From Phycisphaerae bacterium (GTDB lineage: Bacteria; Planctomycetota; Phycisphaerae; Sedimentisphaerales; SG8-4): 7,092 nt of DNA. The notes beneath the pieces were generated by a model. It was not told the DNA's origin. It saw only the letters and a program-made list of their open reading frames with translations, and ran no database searches. The stretch is from assembly GCA_030614945.1 (NCBI GenBank), contig JAUXAH010000090.1:1-7092 (forward strand), in the 5' to 3' direction. Positions 5,506 through 7,092 of this stretch are shown piece by piece; position 1 is the stretch's first letter; every line of letters begins with the position of its first letter. The translations under genes and the position numbers were made by a program.

Positions 5506-7092
5506 TTTTTCGTGGCCGAGTTCTTCGCCGTAGCGGACAAGTCGAGCGCTGTTAAAAACAACAATCAATGAGCCGGCAAAATGCAAAACCGCGGCGTAAA
5601 TGGCGGGCAGCCACCCTGCTGCTGCCGCCGCATCACCAAGAATAATAAACATTATCCCAAAGCCGAGATTTTGATTTATAACTGCTCTTGTTTTTCGTGA
5701 AAGTCGCACGAGGAAGGGAAGCCGCTTTAAGTCATCGCTCATCAGGGCAATCGAGGCAGAGTTTATGGCTACATCGCTGCCGGCAGCACCCATAGCAATT
5801 CCAAGGTCGCCGGCTGCCAGAGCAGGTGCATCGTTTATACCATCTCCGACAACGACGACGGTGTGGCCGTCTTTTTTCATTTGCTCAACAATCGACAGTT
5901 TGTCCTGAGGCAGACAATGCGCCTTAAAATCGGTACAGCCCAGCTCGGCAGCAACCCTGTTGGCGACCTCGTCTCTGTCGCCGGTCAGCATAGTTACTCT
6001 TTTTATGCCGATATCGAGCAGCTCCTCGACGGCTTGTTGGGCTTCCGGTCTGGTTTTGTCCTGTAAACCAATCCAGCCGATGCACTTTGAATCCTTTGCT
6101 ACATAAAGGGTGCTGAAGCCCTGCTCCTCGTGAAGGCCGGGGTCGGAAACGTTGCTTATATCTACATTGTTTTCCTTCAGGAAGGTATCTCTGCCGACAA
6201 TAATTTTTGCGGAATCGACCAGAGCAGTTACGCCCTTGCCGGGTGTTTCCTGAAAATTGTCCGGGGCAGGTAAGGAGAGATTTGCCTCTTTGGCGACCTC
6301 CTGCAGGGCCCTTGCGGCGGGGTGCTTGCTCATCTGCTCGGCGGAAGCAGTAACGGCTAACAGCTCGGCCGGTTCAATATCTTCAGCGGGCGTCAGTTTT
6401 GTTACATACAGCCGACCGGTCGTTACCGTCCCGGTCTTGTCAAACACCATTGCCGTCATCTTGCCCGCAATCTCAAGGTCAGCTACATTTTTTATCAGGA
6501 TACCGAGGCGAGCAGAGGCCGAAATCGCCGCAACCATCGCCGTCGGAGTCGCCAGAATCAAGGCGCAGGGACACGAAACAACAAGTATCGTAATCGCCCT
6601 GTTGATATCGGCGGTGAAAAACAAAACTATCGCCGCAATCATCAAAATCGTCGGCGTGTACCACTTAACATAGCGGTCGATTATCCGCATAATCGGTATC
6701 TTTGTCTGTTCAGCCTGCATAATCAACGACTGGACTTTGCCGAGAGTTGTATCTTTGCCGGCTTTGGTTACGGTGATATCAAGCACGCCCGTAAGGTTGC
6801 TTGTGCCGGCGAAGACCTGCATCCCCGGCACTTTATCGACAGGCAAAGATTCGCCCGTTATCGTGGCTTCGTTGACGGAGCTAAGTCCCTTTATAACTTC
6901 GCCGTCGGCTGGTATGTTATCGCCGGGGCGGACGCGGATGTAATCGCCGGCCTTGAGGCTGCTGACTTTCACTTCTTTTTCACCACCACCACTGTCGAGA
7001 AGATTTGCCTTCGTAGGTGTCAGCTTTATGAGCGATTCAATTGAGGCGCGAGCGCCGAGGGCGGTGCGGGTTTCAATAAGCTCGCTGAGGAG
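5494..7092 (-). CDS. Heavy-metal-translocating P-type (P1B) ATPase, C-terminal 532 residues (5' end outside the window)
   Basis: Inner-membrane pump that moves a transition-metal ion using ATP. The frame is open to the window edge, so the GTG at 6972 is not the start; the 40 residues before it (LLSELIETRT onward) are typical of the family. Counting from the edge, motifs are: actuator TGES (79-82), transmembrane metal-site CPC (174-176, in SCPCALILATPTA), phosphorylated Asp218 in DKTGT (218-222), the P1B-specific His-Pro pair (257-258), nucleotide-binding GKG (285-287), TGD (370-372) and hinge GDGINDAPA (416-424). Two C-terminal helices follow (about 474-494 and 496-516), the last as LPAIYAAVLHFAGSLIVVFNSARL (495-518). 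P1B ATPases usually have 600-750 residues, so the first helices and any N-terminal metal-binding domain are missing here. CPC allows Cu, Zn, Cd or related metals, and the last helix has His504 where Zn/Cd pumps have Asp, so I leave the metal open. The last codons and the TGA stop lie in a heptad array. Confidence 0.95.
   Translation of the reverse strand, partial: LLSELIETRTALGARASIESLIKLTPTKANLLDSGGGEKEVKVSSLKAGDYIRVRPGDNIPADGEVIKGLSSVNEATITGESLPVDKVPGMQVFAGTSNLTGVLDITVTKAGKDTTLGKVQSLIMQAEQTKIPIMRIIDRYVKWYTPTILMIAAIVLFFTADINRAITILVVSCPCALILATPTAMVAAISASARLGILIKNVADLEIAGKMTAMVFDKTGTVTTGRLYVTKLTPAEDIEPAELLAVTASAEQMSKHPAARALQEVAKEANLSLPAPDNFQETPGKGVTALVDSAKIIVGRDTFLKENNVDISNVSDPGLHEEQGFSTLYVAKDSKCIGWIGLQDKTRPEAQQAVEELLDIGIKRVTMLTGDRDEVANRVAAELGCTDFKAHCLPQDKLSIVEQMKKDGHTVVVVGDGINDAPALAAGDLGIAMGAAGSDVAINSASIALMSDDLKRLPFLVRLSRKTRAVINQNLGFGIMFIILGDAAAAAGWLPAIYAAVLHFAGSLIVVFNSARLVRYGEELGHEKIDY

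Noticed and set aside
6973..7092. GTG at 6972 as the start of the P-type ATPase
   Set aside because: The frame stays open to the window edge, and the 40 residues before the GTG match the family, so the gene continues upstream.

Overview
All five protein genes in this window lie on the minus strand and are read from right to left. In transcription order they are: a heavy-metal P-type ATPase (its 5' end lies beyond base 7092), an ABC-transporter ATPase with an unusual C-terminal tail, an ABC-2 type permease with a large extracytoplasmic insert, a membrane-anchored protein of about 584 residues with no assigned function, and the N-terminal 311 residues of a UvrD/PcrA-type helicase (its 3' end lies beyond base 1). 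The gaps are 69, 95 and 29 bp, and the last two genes overlap by 4 bp (ATGA). The window therefore looks like one operon, or a tightly packed same-strand run. I see no RNA gene, CRISPR array, insertion sequence, convincing terminator or clear promoter, and no gene-free stretch over 300 bases.

The organism is a bacterium of moderate GC content with weak Shine-Dalgarno signals. The 584-residue protein carries a tryptophan-rich signature (WEFHAWNMAYNISV followed by RWRWVKNGYELLRD). From memory, I associate this with uncharacterised proteins of the PVC group (Planctomycetota, Verrucomicrobiota, Lentisphaerota, Omnitrophota), next to ABC-2 transporter genes. A planctomycete of Phycisphaerae/Sedimentisphaerales type is my best guess, but this is inference.

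The ATPase, the permease and the anchored protein probably form one envelope system: a cytoplasmic motor, a six-helix permease with about 190 residues outside the membrane, and a large helical protein fixed to the outer face of the same membrane. Its substrate is unknown. The P-type ATPase upstream and the helicase downstream look like unrelated housekeeping or accessory functions in the same run.

The most unusual signal is between the genes. Every true intergenic gap is filled by a degenerate tandem array with a strict 7-bp period: 15 ungapped units at 4080-4184, 13 at 5415-5505 and 4 at 2687-2714. The arrays run into the flanking genes. They supply the last codons and stop codons of two genes, the start codon of one, and spurious N-terminal extensions of two reading frames. 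The unit sequence differs between arrays and even within one array, while the 7-bp spacing is kept.
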